From: JAWUWD01 sp034112085
GTDB taxonomy: Bacteria > Bacteroidota > Bacteroidia > Cytophagales > Cyclobacteriaceae
Assembly (NCBI GenBank): GCA_034112085.1
Contig: JAWUWD010000133.1
Coordinates: 1 to 64,000, forward strand
DNA: 64,000 bases
Direction of reading: 5' to 3'
The notes beneath the pieces were generated by a model that was given only the letters and a program-made list of their open reading frames with translations, did not search any database and was not told where the DNA came from. The translations under genes were made by a program, and so were the position numbers. The stretch's first letter is position 1, and each line of letters starts with the position of its first letter. This document shows, piece by piece, positions 1-8,739 of the stretch.

Positions 1-1
1 A

Positions 2-253
2 AACTTAAAAGGCAACTAGATGGACATACATGAGACTGGTGATGATAATGTTCATTATCAAGGAACAGAACGACTTATCAATGAGTTGGTAAAGCATAAT
101 AAAATATTTTCCTTGATGTCTTACCCAAATCGTTCTCATGGAATATGGGAAGGGGAAGGGACTTCTCGTCATCTATACGAAACAATGTTTAGGTATATTT
201 CGACTAATCTAGAACCTGGAGGAAAAGACATTTCGATCGACACAAAAAAATAG
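2..253 (+). pseudogene. C-terminal remnant of an S9 (DPP IV / prolyl oligopeptidase) peptidase with in-frame stop
   Basis: The frame from base 2 reads NLKGN, then TAG at 17-19, then MDIHETGDDNVHYQGTERL. This aligns with the end of the S9 catalytic domain, where GN is normally followed by a hydrophobic strand, HGT and DDNVH. The charge-relay Asp (GDDNVH) and His (RSHGI) are present. The stop falls inside the conserved core. A Leu/Met in the strand appears as Asp, and the usual Gly after His appears as Glu. It is therefore a decayed gene end, a genuine nonsense mutation, or an assembly error. Translation starting at the ATG at 20 would give only 77 residues without the nucleophile serine. Secreted S9 peptidases release dipeptides from proline-containing peptides, which fits the aminopeptidase 5 bp downstream. 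The upstream part is outside the window. Confidence 0.7.
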
Positions 254-258
254 CATTT

Positions 259-1632
259 ATGTTCTCAGTACAAACTTATCTAGAAAGAAGAAAACTACTC
301 AAAGAGAAAGTAGGTTCAGGAATCATTGTTCTGCTCGGTAACGAAGAAAGTAGTGTGAATTTCAAAGACAATTGGTATCACTTCAGACAGGATAGCTCTT
401 TTCTTTACTTTTTTGGCATTAGCCTTCCAGGACTTACAGGGTTGATCAATTGTGATACAGGTGAAGAAATCATCTTTGGAGATGAACTTACTATCGATCA
501 TATTGTGTGGACCGGACCTCAACCTACTATAGTTGAGCTGGCTCAAAAGTGCGGAGTAAAGGCAACGTTACCTACTCGGAAGATAGCTGAATCTTTGAAG
601 GGACTGGTTCACTACTTGCCTCCATACCGCACAGACAATCAATTGAAACTTTGTGAATGGCTGGGTTCTCCAATGAACATGATTCCAGCGGGAGCATCTG
701 CGGAATTAATTAAAGCGATTGTTTCCTTGCGATCATACAAGTCTGCTGAGGAAATTAAGGAGATAGAAAAAGCCGTAGACATCACTGCCGCTATGCACCT
801 AGGAGCAATGAAATATGCCAAGGAAGGAATGCTCGAAGCAGAAGTAGTCGGTAAGATTCAACATCTCGCTACAAGTGGTGGCGGACATTTGTCATTCCCT
901 GTGATCCTCACTAAGGAGGGTCAGATTTTACACAATCACTACCATGGCAATCGCCTCAAGAATGGAGATATGGTACTCTGCGATACGGGTGCTGAAACGG
1001 AGATGGGATACGCAGGTGATATGACTCGTACTTTTCCAGTAGGTAGTCAATTTACACAGCGGCAAAGAGAGCTTTATCAAATCACCCTGAATGCACATGA
1101 AGCGGCTATTACTGCCCTAAAGCCTGGAGTTAAATACAGAGACGTTCATTTATTGGCTGCTAGAGTGCTGGTAGAAGGACTTACAGAGGTAGGACTAATG
1201 AAAGGCGATGTAGATGAAGCGGTTGCCGCTAGAGCGCATACAATGTTCTTCCAATGTGGGCTAGGTCATATGATGGGCTTAGACGTGCATGATATGGAAG
1301 ATCTTGGTGAACAATATGTGGGATACTGCGAACCGAAGTCAACAGAATTTGGACTGAAGTCTCTCAGGCTAGGAAGAGAGCTGGAGAAGGACTTCGTGAT
1401 CACAGTGGAGCCAGGAATTTATATAATTCCAGAACTGATCGATAGGTGGAAATCAGAGAATAAACATGCAGACTTCATCAACTATGAACTACTAGAAACC
1501 TATAAAGATTTTGGAGGTATCCGCATTGAGGAGGACTTTGTGATTACTGAAAAGGGATCAAGATTATTGGGTACTCCTGTTGCGAAAACGATAGAAGACG
1601 TAGAGCGGACAAGAACGGAGAGTTTGTTGTAA
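259..1632 (+). CDS. pepP: Xaa-Pro aminopeptidase (M24B, aminopeptidase P)
   Basis: The 457-residue protein has the aminopeptidase P layout: an N-terminal creatinase-like domain (about 1-170) and a C-terminal pita-bread metallopeptidase domain. The dinuclear metal ligands are visible in order: CDTGAE (Asp242), GYAGDMTRTFP (Asp254), GLGHMMGLDVHDME (His), TVEPGIYI (Glu) and GIRIEEDFVIT (Glu). It removes an N-terminal residue that precedes proline. No signal peptide is seen, so it is probably cytoplasmic. The ATG at 259 follows the S9 peptidase remnant by 5 bp, so the two were probably one transcript for proline-peptide breakdown. All ligands are intact despite the damaged neighbour. Confidence 0.93.
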   Translation: MFSVQTYLERRKLLKEKVGSGIIVLLGNEESSVNFKDNWYHFRQDSSFLYFFGISLPGLTGLINCDTGEEIIFGDELTIDHIVWTGPQPTIVELAQKCGVKATLPTRKIAESLKGLVHYLPPYRTDNQLKLCEWLGSPMNMIPAGASAELIKAIVSLRSYKSAEEIKEIEKAVDITAAMHLGAMKYAKEGMLEAEVVGKIQHLATSGGGHLSFPVILTKEGQILHNHYHGNRLKNGDMVLCDTGAETEMGYAGDMTRTFPVGSQFTQRQRELYQITLNAHEAAITALKPGVKYRDVHLLAARVLVEGLTEVGLMKGDVDEAVAARAHTMFFQCGLGHMMGLDVHDMEDLGEQYVGYCEPKSTEFGLKSLRLGRELEKDFVITVEPGIYIIPELIDRWKSENKHADFINYELLETYKDFGGIRIEEDFVITEKGSRLLGTPVAKTIEDVERTRTESLL

Positions 1633-1647
1633 GAAGTTGCCTTTCTA

Positions 1648-1679
1648 AATTAAGGATCGTCAATACACGATCCTTAATT
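1648..1679. terminator. 13-bp stem hairpin between convergent genes
   Basis: The arms AATTAAGGATCGT and ACGATCCTTAATT are perfectly complementary around the loop CAATAC. The hairpin starts 15 bp after the aminopeptidase stop and faces the end of the gene on the opposite strand. There is no clean T-tract on either side, so it is a probable but not classical bidirectional terminator. Confidence 0.6.
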
Positions 1680-1763
1680 CTAGATTATTTCTTCCGGAAA
1701 GGAACTAATACTTTTAACTCAATAAAGATTAAATATGCGTTTCGTCACGGACCTTTATTCTTT

Positions 1764-2951
1764 TTATTTCTTATCAGCAATAGTTAGTGGATTTTGACTT
1801 CCGAATAGTGCATTGTTTAGCGCTGATGTTTTAAAATCATCCGGGGTCTCGATACCTTCTATTCCAGTGTCGATCAAGAATTGTAAAATAGGTTTAACCT
1901 GACGGGCGTAAATTTCAACGTTGGTCAATCTATCAGAATTGTCCCCAAAAGATGGCCAAGAATAAGAACTAACGGAAGTCCTTATTTGTCTGGAGGTAAG
2001 TTGATATTCTTTTGGGACATAGGCATCATCTGAAAATGCGCTGTGATTTCTATCAAAAATTGGTCGGCTAAAATCTTGATCTTTTCCAGTTGGTATTCCT
2101 TGGATTCCCTTTACTACATGAGTGTCTCCAGAGATATCATACTTGTCAGCAGATACATCACATATCACGGCATCATGTGGCAATATTTCCAGTTGTTCTT
2201 TGTCAACGATATGAAGGTGATTCTTTCCTTCGGGACGGTATGTTGCATCCACAAGAATATCTGCGTTAGGCAATACATACTTATTCATAAACATTTTGTC
2301 ACCAGTTTCTCTAAAACCTAGTGCAACTACTTCTATTTTACAATTGCCATTCTCGACCAAGTCTTGACGTAAACCGGTATAGCGAAAATTGGCCAATGCA
2401 TTGATCGCATGTGCGCCAACTTTACCAGTCCCCATTACATAGGCTTTGATGTGTTCTCGATACTTCGAATGCCACTTGTCATCTCCCCAGGATTCTTTCA
2501 AGGCTATAAGACCTGCTTTGATCGCATTAAAACTTGTTGCTCTTAAGTCCTCTACCATTCTCCTGCTAGTACTAGGATCTATTATTTCATCCAAAGAAAT
2601 AGTGTTAATCTTTCGGTCATAAAACAACCTATTTCTGACATCGTGCGTGTTATAATGTAGGAATGCCAATAACGTTTGACCTTCTTTCATCATATCAATT
2701 TCTCTTGCCGAGGGGGCAGTGATACAAATAATATAGTCACAATTGGAAAAGATTTCGTTCTTGGATTTAAAAGAAACATGATCAATCTGATAATCTGATT
2801 TAGTAAACCCAATATCCTCACCATATCCTTCTTCTAGATGCAAATCGACCATGTCTGATTTAGCAATAGACTTTATTAAATGAGGTGGATAAGATCTTCT
2901 AATCCCTTTAATCAAATCCATTTGTGGAAATCCGAATGTTTTCATAGACAT
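1764..2951 (-). CDS. alanine dehydrogenase / PNT-like NAD(P)-binding oxidoreductase
   Basis: This resembles the alanine dehydrogenase / pyridine nucleotide transhydrogenase alpha / saccharopine dehydrogenase-like group. An N-terminal substrate domain is followed by a Rossmann domain with YVMGTGKVGAHAI, and then DILVDATYRPEG and HDAVICDVSADKYD as in AlaDH-type C-terminal domains. The exact substrate (alanine, saccharopine or a carboxyalkyl amino acid) cannot be read from sequence. The open frame extends to 2993, but the first 14 residues look like leader. ATG at 2951 (MSMKTFGFP) sits behind an A/T-rich sequence usual for this phylum, and ATG at 2945 is also possible. It stands alone and ends towards the aminopeptidase gene. 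Confidence 0.72.
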   Translation of the reverse strand: MSMKTFGFPQMDLIKGIRRSYPPHLIKSIAKSDMVDLHLEEGYGEDIGFTKSDYQIDHVSFKSKNEIFSNCDYIICITAPSAREIDMMKEGQTLLAFLHYNTHDVRNRLFYDRKINTISLDEIIDPSTSRRMVEDLRATSFNAIKAGLIALKESWGDDKWHSKYREHIKAYVMGTGKVGAHAINALANFRYTGLRQDLVENGNCKIEVVALGFRETGDKMFMNKYVLPNADILVDATYRPEGKNHLHIVDKEQLEILPHDAVICDVSADKYDISGDTHVVKGIQGIPTGKDQDFSRPIFDRNHSAFSDDAYVPKEYQLTSRQIRTSVSSYSWPSFGDNSDRLTNVEIYARQVKPILQFLIDTGIEGIETPDDFKTSALNNALFGSQNPLTIADKK

Positions 2952-3018
2952 AGTTTTTATTTTTAAATATTGCCAACAATGGACTAAATCCAACTGCGTT
3001 TATTTTCTGTTTGTCAAT

Positions 3019-3106
3019 ATAGCTCGATCAATACAATTTGGAACCTAATTCACTTATTTAAGTGAATTTAAGTACTTAGTAAAATGGCTCTTATTGATTG
3101 AGCTAT
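3019..3106. repeat. inverted-repeat element, 15-bp arms, nested palindrome
   Basis: The outer arms ATAGCTCGATCAATA (3019-3033) and TATTGATTGAGCTAT (3092-3106) match at 14 of 15 positions as inverted repeats. Between them lies a second perfect dyad, TTCACTTATTTAAGTGAA (3049-3066), and a copy of the 27-bp repeat described separately. It occupies the spacer upstream of the oxidoreductase gene. It could be a folded leader, an operator cluster or a tiny MITE-like relic; no coding content was seen. Confidence 0.5.
3060..3086 (+). repeat. 27-bp intergenic repeat, copy 1
   Basis: This copy differs from the one at 5275-5301 at only 2 of 27 positions. The core AATTTAAGTACTTAGTAA contains the palindrome TAAGTACTTA. 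It lies about 110 bp upstream of the oxidoreductase start, inside the inverted-repeat element. Confidence 0.55.
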
Positions 3107-3175
3107 TTATCATTTATACCAATTGAAGAGGTTCGCTTTTTACGACCCGAAAGATGTAGTGCTTTCTTTGTGAAA

Positions 3176-3577
3176 CTACTTATGCTCAATAATTAGAAAA
3201 ACGGCTGTACTATCCCCAATATTTAGGACTTCGTGCCATTCTATTCCTTCATTGGAGAAACTACTTCCTGTCGGTACTTGGACTTCTCTAGTCCCTGTTG
3301 TATCGGTGATTTTAAAGCGACTACCGGCTATAGTATATCCAAAATGAGGGGCATGATAGTGTCTTTCATGACCAACACCAGGCAAGAAAGTGCATTTGAG
3401 TATCCTTGCTTTTTCATTTTCTTCCATAACCTCACAGACAGGTTGATCATTCCAGCCTGCTTCCAATGGATCAGGAAGTGAGTTCTTGGGAGTACAACTC
3501 GTGATCACAATTGTGAGCAGGATCATAACTTTCAAGAGCGAGATGATATTGGTTGTATTCTTTGTGATTCGACTCAT
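3176..3577 (-). CDS. cupin-domain lipoprotein
   Basis: This is a 133-residue protein. The N-terminus is a lipoprotein signal: hydrophobic stretch, then ITSC, with the lipid-bearing Cys near residue 28. The rest is a single small cupin barrel. Motif 1 is HERHYHAPHFGYTIAG, where the usual Glu after HxH is missing but an extra His is present. Motif 2 is VPTGSSFSNEGIEWHEVLN, with His and Asn kept. It may bind metal at the periplasmic face of a membrane, but the altered motif makes catalysis uncertain. The gene is alone, more than 200 bp from either neighbour, and its ligand is unknown. Confidence 0.75.
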   Translation of the reverse strand: MSRITKNTTNIISLLKVMILLTIVITSCTPKNSLPDPLEAGWNDQPVCEVMEENEKARILKCTFLPGVGHERHYHAPHFGYTIAGSRFKITDTTGTREVQVPTGSSFSNEGIEWHEVLNIGDSTAVFLIIEHK

Positions 3578-4015
3578 TGCGTGGTAATAATATGAATTGT
3601 GATTAAATGTTGATTACTCTTTCATTAATGTTTAGGCCCTTACTTCACGAGTACACAAACCAAGTGCGGAGACTTATCGATTTACTATTTAGGGTTTTTT
3701 TCCTCCTTCTTGCGCAAGCTTCAAAAGCAAGGTCATAAGACTAAAATGAATCTTTGCATACTTTGAGACATTGTGTTTAACGTCAAGCTAAAATGAGTAG
3801 GCGGCTCACTTGTTAGAACTTACAATGTTTGATTTTAGTAAATATCCTCCAGAAAGCACAGGAAGCATATTCATTTTTAGCGTTTATTGCAATCCGTTTT
3901 TTGATTTTTCATCAATATAACCGAGTTTGATTCATGTTGGTAAGATGAGTTAGGATGAAATCAGTACATCTAAAATCTATTCCAAAAAAAGTGAATTTGG
4001 TCAATTTTATTGCTC
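3578..4015. other. 438-bp spacer, no gene seen
   Basis: No open frame here resembles a known protein. The only structure noticed is the 10-bp palindrome CTTGCGCAAG at 3709-3718. The spacer should contain the promoter of the cupin gene and the end of the lipoprotein transcript, but neither signal is clear. Confidence 0.4.
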
Positions 4016-5122
4016 TTAAAGTTTGTCCCAGCCTATTCCTTCGCTTGGCCAAAAATCGTATGTGCTCGTTTTCACAATTCCATATCGTGGGCTATAAACA
4101 GTTGTGTATCCAGACAAATCCCCTGCCAACTGATAGTTATTGATAAGAATATTTAAAAAATCATAATAATGATCTAAAAGGTTATAATTATTCGTAAATA
4201 ATTTAACATTACCTTCGTAATATGGATACGAAGATTTCCAACCCGTTATCTGTACCTCTTCTCCATCAAATGACCCCAATGGAAGATTTGGATTGTAAGC
4301 GCTGTAAGCATGAGCTACCCAAGAAACGATCAAGTGGCTCTTAAATTCATCTGTAATAGGTTCAAAAATCAATGAATCATTTCTTATAATCCAATAATTC
4401 GTGTAAGTAGCATCTTTATCTACCCCATAATAGTAATAGGATTCATCGTTATTTACTTTCATATTGGATAGATCTGTGACCCTTTCCGAAATTAAAAATC
4501 GATCTCCATCGACATCTAAGACTTCAAGCTGTAGTGTATCACCGCAATAATAAAAATTATCATTGTTTGAGAAATAATCAGAGCCTCTTAGTAAAACATA
4601 TCTAAATATTTGACCTTCTCTTAGATTCATCAGGTCCATATCCTCTTTCCCGCTATAATCGAAATTGATATAAAAATCTCCTCCTTTGGATCCAATCTCT
4701 TTTTCATCCAATATGTCAATTTCAATTGAAAAAGAAGCGGAGGTTGGTTCAACCAATTCTTCTTTTGGAATCAGACTAACAGTAACAGTATCAAGGTAAT
4801 TATTTCCCTCATGTAGGGTGAAAGTCGGTCTGGACAATTCAATCGTTACAATCTGATCAAAGTCTATCTGATCACTGACAACACTTAGCGTGCCCGTATG
4901 GGAATCTCCATTTGTAGGTTTTGGAGATATTGTAATTATAATTTGTTCCCGAGAATTTTCTTTCAAATACCCATCAATGATAAGGCTATCTTGAACTAGG
5001 TAAACGACCGGAATGGGTTCAAATAGAGAATCGTCTGCGCATGAAGTGGTGAGTCCAATTATCATCAATATCACAAAAATAGAACTATTGGAAGATCGTG
5101 TTTTAAATATGTTCATCTTCAA
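4016..5122 (-). CDS. uncharacterised lipoprotein
   Basis: The 368-residue protein starts with a lipoprotein signal (hydrophobic segment ending LTTSC, Cys near residue 28). The mature part is rich in beta-prone segments, Asp, Ser and Tyr, with short runs such as YYYYGVD. I do not recognise the family. The general look (lipobox, all-beta, C-terminal SPRYGIVKTSTY) matches unnamed outer-membrane lipoproteins of Bacteroidota. It faces the MG2/TonB-plug gene across a 422-bp spacer, which hints at shared regulation but proves no link. Confidence 0.7.
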   Translation of the reverse strand: MKMNIFKTRSSNSSIFVILMIIGLTTSCADDSLFEPIPVVYLVQDSLIIDGYLKENSREQIIITISPKPTNGDSHTGTLSVVSDQIDFDQIVTIELSRPTFTLHEGNNYLDTVTVSLIPKEELVEPTSASFSIEIDILDEKEIGSKGGDFYINFDYSGKEDMDLMNLREGQIFRYVLLRGSDYFSNNDNFYYCGDTLQLEVLDVDGDRFLISERVTDLSNMKVNNDESYYYYGVDKDATYTNYWIIRNDSLIFEPITDEFKSHLIVSWVAHAYSAYNPNLPLGSFDGEEVQITGWKSSYPYYEGNVKLFTNNYNLLDHYYDFLNILINNYQLAGDLSGYTTVYSPRYGIVKTSTYDFWPSEGIGWDKL

Positions 5123-5544
5123 AGATAATATTTTGTTTCAAAAAAAATGAGCTTGTGCAATGGATCACAACATTTGTGTAACACACACGAACCGATCAGC
5201 GCGTGTTATTTATTTTATCTATTCTCTATTAAATGTAGCTAGCTTATACAAGCTATGGTGGGTATCTCACAAATAAGTGAACTTAAGTACTTAATAAAAT
5301 GAATTTGTTCAACCCCATTGCCCATATGGTTGAGACACTATGACTTGTTTTTTTTTGCAGAGAAGTATATTCATTGATGGGTCGAGACAGTTCTCAGTGA
5401 TGTCCATTTGTAATCAATGCCGTTTCGGTATATAATTATAACAAGGTGAGCTAAGAATATTTAAATTCGGTATTTTTAAGATCATGATTAGCCTGTGGCA
5501 CTAAAATTGCTGTTTTAATAGCCTATTTCAACCTATTCCCATAT
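5123..5544. other. 422-bp divergent spacer with several small palindromes
   Basis: No gene is apparent between the divergent starts at 5122 and 5545. It holds a 6-bp stem hairpin (TAGCTT, loop ATAC, AAGCTA; 5240-5255), the second copy of the 27-bp repeat (5275-5301) and an imperfect hairpin around 5310-5334 (TCAACCcCAT paired with ATGGTTGA). Promoters for both genes should lie here. No convincing TAnnTTTG box was found. Confidence 0.45.
5275..5301 (+). repeat. 27-bp intergenic repeat, copy 2
   Basis: This copy matches 3060-3086 at 25 of 27 positions and contains the 12-bp palindrome TTAAGTACTTAA. It lies between the divergent lipoprotein and MG2 genes. Sequence outside the 27 bp is not shared by the two copies, which argues for a binding site or small repeat, not a larger duplication. 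Confidence 0.55.
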
Positions 5545-8211
5545 ATGATTTCACGCAAAGTCGCCTTACTTCTTTTTATTTGTGTATCTCTGGCAACTTT
5601 TGCTTTTATCTCACCTCCATCGTTTATCGAAGATTTAATTTCAAAAAGCAATGAAAAAAGAGCAACGGTATTAAAAGAAAGTGTTTTTATCCATACTGAT
5701 AGAAACAGCTATAACCAAGGAGATACATTGTGGTTAAAGGGTTACATAAATGACTTTACTTCTGGGATGCCTTCAGAAATAAGTCAAACTATTTCTGTTA
5801 AAATTATTGATCAGAATAATAAACTCATCGTCAGTAATGACTACTACAATGAGCAAGGTAAAATAGATGGAGCTATTAATATCCCCACCAACCTTGACGA
5901 TGGAGAGTACAATCTTGTTGCCTATACAAGTACTATGAAAAACTATAGTGAAGAATGGTATTTTGTAAAGTCGATTTATCTTAAAAGCCTTCGCGCCTCT
6001 TCACAAATTATTCCGAATCTAAATATCAAGATTAACTACGACAAAACTGAATATAAGGCAGGTGATGAAATCGTTGCCAAGTTCTCCTTCGTCAAAAAAG
6101 ATAATGAGCAAGTCAATAAGACAACCATAGAATATGTTGTTGAATCTGATAAAGAAATTATAAAATCATTCAAAGGTGAGGCTATCAATTCGGGAGATAT
6201 TAATATTCGATTTAAGGCCCCAAGAGATGTAAACAATGTGTCTATACTTGTCAAAATTAAGAACCGTGACCAATCACTGTCCTATACATCGATGGTTCCA
6301 TTAAGGTCCCGCAACCTTGTTGTTTCATTTTTTCCTGAAGGAGGAGAAATCATCAGAAATTTAACTAACAGGGTAGCCTTTCAAGCAACTGATTCACTGG
6401 GAAACGCTATAAACATAACAGGATATATTGTTGACGAAAAGGGAAAAAAAATCAAAGCTGTTACTACTGAACACAATGGATTAGGCTTGTTCAATTTTGT
6501 TCCAGTAAAGAATAAGGAGTACCTATTGTCAGTAGATAATCTTCTTATTCCTCTTCCGGAAATTCGTAAGAAAGGTGTGAATTTCACCATTGTAAAGATT
6601 ACAGAGGACACACTTACAGTGCGTGTAAACTCAAATTTTAACTCGCATAAGAAAATATACTTGTCAGCTACGATGCGTGAGAGGGTATACTGGGGTATTG
6701 AAGGTCAGGTGGAACAAACGGCACTGATAAATATTCCTTTATCGGAAATTCCAAAAGGTATTTTACAACTAACTCTGTTTGATGAATCTAAACAACCTGT
6801 TCTGGAACGCTTGTATTATGTAAATAGGCACAAAGGACTCAAAATAAATATCAGCCCAAATAAGACGTCATTTATTAGTCGCGATTCAACTTCATTACAA
6901 ATCAAAGTAACGGACCACAATAACAAGCCTGTCCAAACAGAATTGTCTCTAGCAGCGAAGGACGCACTATTCGATGCAAATGGGCTTAACAAGCTCAATA
7001 CTAACATAGATAGTTACTTTTCATTTTCATCCCAGTTGCATGGAAAATGGCGGCAAGAACTTAATAAATCACCTGTTTGGAATGAAGAAAAGACCAGTAG
7101 GGTGCTGGATTTAATGCTATTAGTATATGGGTGGAGAAAATTCGAATGGAATAAATTATCAACAATAGATACACTTATCGACTATGAACTAATCAGGGGT
7201 CGTGTTACTAAGGGAAGAAAAAAGGTTAGCATAAATGCGCAAGTTGATTTATTCTCTTTCAATTCCAATGAAGCATTCACAACCTATACTGATAGTTCTG
7301 GATACTTTTCCTTCGACAAGCGTATTTTAAATAAGTTAAGTACCTCTTTAGCGGTATCCTCATTTTTTGAGGATAAGCCTTTGAATTTAAGACTCTCCAT
7401 GGAGGGAGAAGCGTCTTCAGATAGTCTTCCAAGCTATTCGGGAATTCTAACAGGGCAAATAAAGTATCGTTCTGATAGAAAATCTCCTGATAGAACATTG
7501 GAAGTAGTGAATTTCACATATTATCAATTTCTCCAAGAGGTTATTATTATGGAGAATAGACTGCAGGAAGAGGAAAACCCCATTCTTGAAAAATTTTCTA
7601 ATGTTTCTGTGGCAAGTAAAAGCGGAGAAGAATTAGTGTACAGCTCCGATATTGTGGGGCTAATAGGACAAGTCACTACCATTCAGTTCCATGATACTCG
7701 CAATAATAGAATATTTTTTAGAGCAGCGAATAGATCTGCTGGCGCCTTATATGTACTAGATGGTTTTGTAATTGGTAATGATTATTCAAGTATTATTAAT
7801 ATTTCACCTGAAAATATCAAACATTTATCTGTGTTAAAAGGATTGGCGGGAACATACGTATATGGAAGCAGGGCACAGGACGGAGTGGTTTTCATTACTA
7901 CAAAAGCCACCTCAAATGATACTGAGCCTGAAACTGCCAAAAATATTGCCTTTTTGAATGGCTATTCTAAAAAGAGGATGTTCTATTCACCAAAATATCG
8001 GACCAATGAGCAAAGGGAAAATCCAATTCCTGATTTAAGAAAGACGCTATATTGGAACCCCAATGTAACTACTGATGAAAATGGAGAAGCAGTGGTCAGC
8101 TACTACAATTCAGATAGAAAGTCCACCATCAATGTCTCTGTTCAGGGAATGTCTAAAGAAGGATTCTATGGGAGTGTGAACACTTCGTACATAGTTATTC
8201 CCAAAGACTGA
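5545..8211 (+). CDS. MG2-domain protein with TonB-plug-like C-terminal region
   Basis: This is an 888-residue exported protein with an N-terminal signal or anchor (about 1-22). A macroglobulin MG2-like beta domain follows (around 45-135, HTDRNSYNQGDTLWLKGY). More beta-sandwich material makes up the middle. Near 690-790 there is a TonB-receptor plug-like segment (ALYVLDGFVIG, then IKHLSVLKG, then YGSRAQDGVVFITTK). No 22-strand barrel follows, so it is not a receptor itself. The end (NPNVTTDENGEAVVSYY) resembles macroglobulin-type C-termini. Such proteins are known only as a family in Bacteroidota. A role at the outer membrane, perhaps with a TonB or SusC-type transporter, is inference. Confidence 0.8.
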   Translation: MISRKVALLLFICVSLATFAFISPPSFIEDLISKSNEKRATVLKESVFIHTDRNSYNQGDTLWLKGYINDFTSGMPSEISQTISVKIIDQNNKLIVSNDYYNEQGKIDGAINIPTNLDDGEYNLVAYTSTMKNYSEEWYFVKSIYLKSLRASSQIIPNLNIKINYDKTEYKAGDEIVAKFSFVKKDNEQVNKTTIEYVVESDKEIIKSFKGEAINSGDINIRFKAPRDVNNVSILVKIKNRDQSLSYTSMVPLRSRNLVVSFFPEGGEIIRNLTNRVAFQATDSLGNAINITGYIVDEKGKKIKAVTTEHNGLGLFNFVPVKNKEYLLSVDNLLIPLPEIRKKGVNFTIVKITEDTLTVRVNSNFNSHKKIYLSATMRERVYWGIEGQVEQTALINIPLSEIPKGILQLTLFDESKQPVLERLYYVNRHKGLKINISPNKTSFISRDSTSLQIKVTDHNNKPVQTELSLAAKDALFDANGLNKLNTNIDSYFSFSSQLHGKWRQELNKSPVWNEEKTSRVLDLMLLVYGWRKFEWNKLSTIDTLIDYELIRGRVTKGRKKVSINAQVDLFSFNSNEAFTTYTDSSGYFSFDKRILNKLSTSLAVSSFFEDKPLNLRLSMEGEASSDSLPSYSGILTGQIKYRSDRKSPDRTLEVVNFTYYQFLQEVIIMENRLQEEENPILEKFSNVSVASKSGEELVYSSDIVGLIGQVTTIQFHDTRNNRIFFRAANRSAGALYVLDGFVIGNDYSSIINISPENIKHLSVLKGLAGTYVYGSRAQDGVVFITTKATSNDTEPETAKNIAFLNGYSKKRMFYSPKYRTNEQRENPIPDLRKTLYWNPNVTTDENGEAVVSYYNSDRKSTINVSVQGMSKEGFYGSVNTSYIVIPKD

Positions 8212-8235
8212 TAAATCTGACCGTTGTCTTCTTTG

Positions 8236-8259
8236 TTTAGTTGGTTGGTGTCAACTAAA
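8236..8259. terminator. weak hairpin at a convergent junction
   Basis: TTTAGTTG (8236-8243) pairs perfectly with CAACTAAA (8252-8259) around an 8-nt loop. The second arm overlaps the stop codon of the methionine sulfoxide reductase gene. There is no T-tract, so termination is only suggested. Confidence 0.35.
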
Positions 8260-8737
8260 TAAACCTCTCAATTACTCGCATCAGTTCATCCAAATACTTT
8301 TCATCTACTTCGTCAAAAGTAGCAAGTTGATCACTGTCTACATCTAATATCAAGGCTACTTCTCCGCCTTTAAACGCTGCCAAAACAATCTCAGATTTGG
8401 ATTCAGAGCTACAGGCGATGTGCCCCGGGAATTGATCTACATCATCCACGATGACTGTTTTACCCTCAGCCCAGGCTGTCCCACAAACACCTTTACCTTT
8501 GCGAATACGCGTACAGGCTATTGGCCCTTGAAATGGGCCTAGTACAAGCTCATCATCCTTGACGATATAAAAGCCCACCCAGAAGAATCCCATTCCCTCT
8601 TTGAGAGCGGCAGATATATTTGCCAAATTAGCCACTAAGTCTGTTTCAGAACTGACGAGGGCTTCTATTTGCGGGTTAAGTGATTGGTATTTTTCACCTT
8701 TGCTTGCTGTGAGATTGATGGTGAGCTCTTCTGCCAT
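8255..8737 (-). CDS. msrC: free methionine-(R)-sulfoxide reductase (GAF-type)
   Basis: The 160-residue protein is a single GAF domain with the pattern of free-Met-R-sulfoxide reductases: FFWVGFYIV, GPFQGPIACTRI, GKGVCGTAW and FPGHIACSSESKSEIV. All three Cys expected in this enzyme (IAC, GVC, IAC) are present. It repairs free methionine sulfoxide in the cytoplasm using thioredoxin. Its ATG lies 2 bp after the ribD stop, so it is very probably translated from the same transcript. The length is normal for the family. Confidence 0.9.
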   Translation of the reverse strand: MAEELTINLTASKGEKYQSLNPQIEALVSSETDLVANLANISAALKEGMGFFWVGFYIVKDDELVLGPFQGPIACTRIRKGKGVCGTAWAEGKTVIVDDVDQFPGHIACSSESKSEIVLAAFKGGEVALILDVDSDQLATFDEVDEKYLDELMRVIERFI

Positions 8738-8739
8738 GA

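Noticed and set aside
3955..4143. 62-codon open frame antisense to the lipoprotein end
   Set aside because: Mostly overlaps the lipoprotein gene on the opposite strand and has no recognisable features.
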